64,000 nucleotides of DNA, from positions 1-64,000 of the forward strand of contig NZ_VFVL01000018.1 of the NCBI RefSeq assembly GCF_006442815.1, in the 5' to 3' direction. This DNA is from Mesorhizobium sp. B2-4-3 (GTDB lineage Bacteria; Pseudomonadota; Alphaproteobacteria; Rhizobiales; Rhizobiaceae). The position numbers were made by a program, and so were the translations under genes. The notes beneath the pieces were generated by a model, which saw only the letters and a list, made by a program, of their open reading frames with translations, had not been told where the DNA came from and searched no databases. Below are positions 61,335 through 64,000 of this stretch, piece after piece (the first letter of the stretch is position 1; each line of letters opens with the position of its first letter).

Positions 61335-61973
61335 CTACTTCGGCCGCTTCAGCTTCTTGCGCTCTTTCTCCACCTCGGCGCGGCAGTAGCAGCCTTCGAG
61401 ATGGTCGTTGACCAGGCCCATGGCCTGCATGAAGGCGTAAACTGTCGTCGGACCGACAAAGCTCCAGCCGCGCTTCTTCAACTCCTTCGAGATCCTGACC
61501 GACACCGCCGTCGTCGGGTTGGCGCGCAGATGCGCGAGGTCGACGATTTCGGGCCGCTCCTGCGGACCTGGCTCGAACTTCCAGAACCAGGCGGCAAGCG
61601 AGCCGAACTCGTCGACCATCTCGCGGGCGCGCTTGGCGTTGTTGATGGTCGAAACGATCTTGCCGCGGTGGCGGATGATGCCGGCATTGCCGAGCAGACG
61701 CTCGACATCCGCGTCTGTGAACGCCGCCACCTTGTCGAAGTCGAAACCGGCGAAGGCCTCGCGAAAATTCTCGCGCTTGCGCAGGATGGTCAGCCAAGAC
61801 AGTCCCGACTGGAAACCTTCGAGGCATATTTTCTCGAACAGCCGCTGATCATTGGTGACAGGCCGGCCCCATTCATGGTCGTGATAGTGAAGATAATCCG
61901 GCAAATTGCCGTGCCAGAAGCAGCGCGCCTTGCCGTCGGGGCCGTCGAGAATGCCGCCATGTTCAGTCGCCAT
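61335..61973 (-). CDS. tag: DNA-3-methyladenine glycosylase I
   Basis: A 212-residue Tag-family base-excision glycosylase that removes 3-methyladenine. It shows ARCFWHGNLPDYLHYHDHEW (the zinc-binding Cys and His at the N-terminus), QSGLSWLTILRKRENFREAF (catalytic Glu region) and the HhH-like GWSFVGPTTVYAFMQAMGL. LVNDHLEGCYCRAE supplies the remaining zinc ligands. The start is ATG 61973; a TTG 9 bases upstream is in frame. It is divergent from the L,D-transpeptidase gene. Confidence 0.95.
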   Translation of the reverse strand: MATEHGGILDGPDGKARCFWHGNLPDYLHYHDHEWGRPVTNDQRLFEKICLEGFQSGLSWLTILRKRENFREAFAGFDFDKVAAFTDADVERLLGNAGIIRHRGKIVSTINNAKRAREMVDEFGSLAAWFWKFEPGPQERPEIVDLAHLRANPTTAVSVRISKELKKRGWSFVGPTTVYAFMQAMGLVNDHLEGCYCRAEVEKERKKLKRPK

Positions 61974-62185
61974 CGCTACCAAATCCGTTCGTTAACGCGC
62001 CTCGGCGCCAAGTTTACGGTGGCTTTACCAGATTCCTGAACCTGCCGGTAACCACACCAAAAGGTTTACTGACAAAGCGGCATTTTACGCATTCCGATTC
62101 ATGCTTTGCTTGCCGCTCCGCGCCAAGGATCGCGAAGCCGAGGCCCTCCCTGCCCGGACGAGTTCGACGATCAAGGTGCGTTCCG

Positions 62186-62926
62186 ATGAAGACAGCGTTT
62201 TGTTCCCTGCTAGGTGCCGCGGCGATCCTTGCCGCCGGCGCCACGACCTCCCTTGCCAATGACCGCTATGCCGACCGGCCGCCGGTCATGGTGAGCCCCG
62301 ACCTTTCGGCGCCCTGGGTGCTGCAGCTTGGCCAGGCACCGGGCATCGTGCGCCCTGCCCGCCAGGCAACGCAGCCGCCGCTGCGCCACCTGTTCCAGGC
62401 GCAGCCCGACCGGCAGCGCACCGCGGCCGTGCAGCAGCCGGCCAAGCGCATGGTGATGCGGCCGCAGATCAATCCGGTCTTCCTGCCCCAGGAAGTCGCC
62501 TATGACGGGCCGGCGAAGCCGGGCACCATCATCATCGATACGCATCAGAACTTCCTCTTCCTGGTCGAGAAGAACGGCAAGGCGCGGCGCTACGGCGTCG
62601 GAACCGGCAAGCCCGGCTTCGAATGGTCGGGTACCCACAAGATCACCGACAAGAAGGTGTGGCCAGATTGGCGTCCGCCGGCGCAGATGATCAAGCGCGA
62701 GGCGGCCAAGGGCCGTTACCTGCCGACCTATCTTGCCGGCGGCATCGAGAACCCGCTCGGCGCGCGCGCGCTCTATCTCGGCACCACCGAATACCGCATC
62801 CACGGCACCAACCAGCCCTGGACGATCGGCGGCGCGGTCTCTTCCGGCTGCATCCGCATGCGTAACGAAGATGTCGTCGACCTTTACGAACGCGTGAATG
62901 TCGGAACCACGGTCGAGGTGATATAG
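62186..62926 (+). CDS. L,D-transpeptidase (ErfK/YkuD family)
   Basis: A 246-residue periplasmic peptidoglycan cross-linking or anchoring enzyme. It has a Sec signal (LLGAAAILAAGATTSLAND), a Pro/Gln-rich linker of about 70 residues, then the YkuD domain: GTIIIDTHQNFLFLVEKNGK, GTGKPGFEWSGTHKI and IHGTNQPWTIGGAVSSGCIR with the catalytic Cys in SSGCIRMRNED. Typical of Rhizobiales, which rely heavily on 3-3 cross-links and have many paralogues. It is a single gene divergent from tag. Confidence 0.94.
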   Translation: MKTAFCSLLGAAAILAAGATTSLANDRYADRPPVMVSPDLSAPWVLQLGQAPGIVRPARQATQPPLRHLFQAQPDRQRTAAVQQPAKRMVMRPQINPVFLPQEVAYDGPAKPGTIIIDTHQNFLFLVEKNGKARRYGVGTGKPGFEWSGTHKITDKKVWPDWRPPAQMIKREAAKGRYLPTYLAGGIENPLGARALYLGTTEYRIHGTNQPWTIGGAVSSGCIRMRNEDVVDLYERVNVGTTVEVI

Positions 62927-63042
62927 TCATAGCGAATCAGCCGGTTAGACGGCGCAGCACTTTTAATTCCTGCTGTTGCCGCCAAGTCATAGTGCAATCC
63001 TGCGGGATGTGCTTAAACCGGCGGCAGAGTTTACGGGGGACG

Positions 63043-63102
63043 GGCCGTGTGGGGATACGGCCGGTCACGAAAGGGCAGCGCGGGCAACCGCGCTGCCCTT
63101 TT
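63043..63102 (+). ncRNA. Candidate small RNA or transcript end with two hairpins
   Basis: GGCCGT-N8-ACGGCC (63043-63062) is followed by a strong 14-bp rho-independent terminator (63070-63102) with a GCAA tetraloop and a T-run. It lies over 110 bases after the L,D-transpeptidase stop, so the stretch 62930-63102 could be that gene's long 3' tail or an independent small RNA. No coding frame is convincing. Confidence 0.4.
63070..63102 (+). terminator. Rho-independent terminator
   Basis: AAAGGGCAGCGCGG, GCAA loop, CCGCGCTGCCC and then TTTT. A perfect GC-rich stem with a U-run on the plus strand. It serves the L,D-transpeptidase transcript or the candidate small RNA. Confidence 0.9.
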
Positions 63103-63142
63103 CATTTTTGAGCTTTTCTTCTGATGCGGGGCGCGGCAAGTC

Positions 63143-63174
63143 GCCCCGAAAGCAAGCGGTTTCGCTTTCGGGGC
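63143..63174 (+). promoter_or_regulatory. Strong hairpin in the folD-like upstream region
   Basis: GCCCCGAAAGC and GCTTTCGGGGC, a perfect 11-bp stem with a 10-base loop, 123 bases upstream of the folD-like start. It has no U-run. It could be leader structure or a remnant repeat. Confidence 0.45.
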
Positions 63175-63296
63175 TGATTTCCCGGCACTCCTCTGCTATT
63201 GCAGCGCACAAAATCTCAGTTGTTACGCAATTCCAGACAGAAAGCCGCTCTCGCGCCTGTCCCCTGAATTGCTCAAGAAGGCAAAAGGTGCCAGCC

Positions 63297-64000
63297 ATGA
63301 CCCGGACCGACGACAGCCGCTTCCTGAAAGGCGGCCCGGTCGCCCAGCGCATCATCGCTTCGGTGCGCGAGGACGCAGCGATCGCCACGGCCGAGGGCTT
63401 CCCGCCGAAGCTGGTTTCGATCACCGTCGGCGATACCGCAGCGGTCGATGTCTATGTGCGCAACCAGCGCGCCAAGGCAGCCCTTGCCGGCATCTCCTTC
63501 GAGGAGCGACGCTTTTCAGCCGACATCACCGCCGGCGAGCTGGAGGCCGCTATCCACGGCCTCAACGCCGACCCGCGCGTCACCGGCATCATCATCCAGC
63601 GGCCGGTGCCGGCGCATATCCCGATCAAGACGCTGCAGGCGGCGGTGCATCCGTTGAAGGACGTTGAGGGCATGCATCCGGCCTCGATCGGCAACATCGT
63701 CTACAACCAGCTCGACCTGGCGCCCTGCACGGCTGCGGCCTCGGTCGAACTGCTGAAGGAGACCGGCCTCGAGCTCAAGGGGCTCGAAGTGGTCGTCGTC
63801 GGCCATTCCGAGATCGTCGGCAAGCCGATCGCCTTCCTGTTGATGAGCGAGGGCGCGACGGTGACGGTGTGCCACCACATGACGCGCTCGCTGGCAGCCC
63901 ATGCGCGCCGCGCCGATGCGCTGTTCGTCGCCGTCGGCAAGCCCAGGCTGATCAAGGCCGACATGGTGAAGCCGGGCGCTGCCGTCATCGACATCGGCAT
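63297..64000 (+). CDS. folD: FolD-like methylene-tetrahydrofolate dehydrogenase/cyclohydrolase, 3' end beyond window
   Basis: The first 234 residues of a FolD-family protein; no stop before the window end, so partial. The active-site Tyr is kept (VYVRNQ, Tyr53), but the catalytic lysine four residues later, essential for cyclohydrolase activity in known enzymes, is Gln57. The substrate loop reads IIIQRPVPAHIP instead of the usual QLPLP, and KDVEGMHPASIG replaces KDVDGFHP. The cofactor loop GHSEIVGKPIAFLL has His for the usual Arg. A divergent paralogue is likely. The start is ATG 63297 behind AAAAGGTG. Confidence 0.85.
   Translation, partial: MTRTDDSRFLKGGPVAQRIIASVREDAAIATAEGFPPKLVSITVGDTAAVDVYVRNQRAKAALAGISFEERRFSADITAGELEAAIHGLNADPRVTGIIIQRPVPAHIPIKTLQAAVHPLKDVEGMHPASIGNIVYNQLDLAPCTAAASVELLKETGLELKGLEVVVVGHSEIVGKPIAFLLMSEGATVTVCHHMTRSLAAHARRADALFVAVGKPRLIKADMVKPGAAVIDIG

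Overview
The window is 64 kb of GC-rich DNA with no phage, transposase, rRNA, tRNA or CRISPR that I could find. Gene content and style (hisS-hisZ-hisG with short-form HisG, many LysR/GntR/Lrp regulators, complete uptake operons, a catalase-peroxidase/OxyR pair, short GC-rich dispersed palindromes) suggest a chromosome of a soil alphaproteobacterium of the Rhizobiales, most likely Mesorhizobium or a close relative. This assignment is an inference from gene style; no marker gene was compared.

Layout. 1-3.2 kb: dispersed repeat, two homoprotocatechuate-type ring-fission genes (FAH family and 2-oxohepta-4-ene-dioate hydratase), and an isopenicillin-N-synthase-like oxygenase. 3.3-6.1 kb: metQ-metN-metI methionine uptake with a strong leader hairpin. 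6.2-9.2 kb: an operon pairing a Tat-type solute-binding protein with a DAACS-family symporter and an Asp/Glu racemase. 9.4-20.5 kb: single genes and divergent regulator/target pairs (SDR, anmK, GNAT, MFS/Lrp, methyltransferase/LysR, DJ-1 protein beside a broken AraC regulator, a homologue of cyanobacterial fluorescence recovery protein, XRE/SDR). 20.7-27.1 kb: a liv-type ABC operon carrying a racemase and its own GntR regulator, with a likely operator upstream, flanked by inverted copies of a dispersed repeat. 27.1-29.3 kb: a small secreted protein and an ECF41-type sigma factor with its carboxymuconolactone-decarboxylase partner and a recognisable ECF41 promoter. 29.5-31 kb: an ammonia-lyase-family gene that lacks the MIO triad.

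31-43.3 kb looks accessory: a LysR/SDR cluster (three SDRs, an F420-reductase-like protein, an SRPBCC protein), a five-gene catabolic-looking minus-strand run (exo/endonuclease-phosphatase, VOC, Asp-nucleophile hydrolase, SDR, quinone-reductase-like), and two decayed gene remnants on either side of that run. 43.4-64 kb is core-like: guaA, a MarR gene with two identical-pattern operators, an MTA/SAH nucleosidase, a thioesterase, an RsmB-type methyltransferase, aqpZ, katG/oxyR, chaA, an acyl-CoA synthetase, hisG-hisZ-hisS (interrupted by a repeat with 33-bp inverted ends), tag, an L,D-transpeptidase and the 5' part of a divergent folD that runs off the end.

Most genes are arranged as small operons or divergent regulator/target pairs. 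The best leads are the MIO-less lyase, the FRP-like protein, the divergent FolD lacking the cyclohydrolase lysine, the metQ leader structure, the doubled MarR operator and the binding-protein/symporter/racemase operon.
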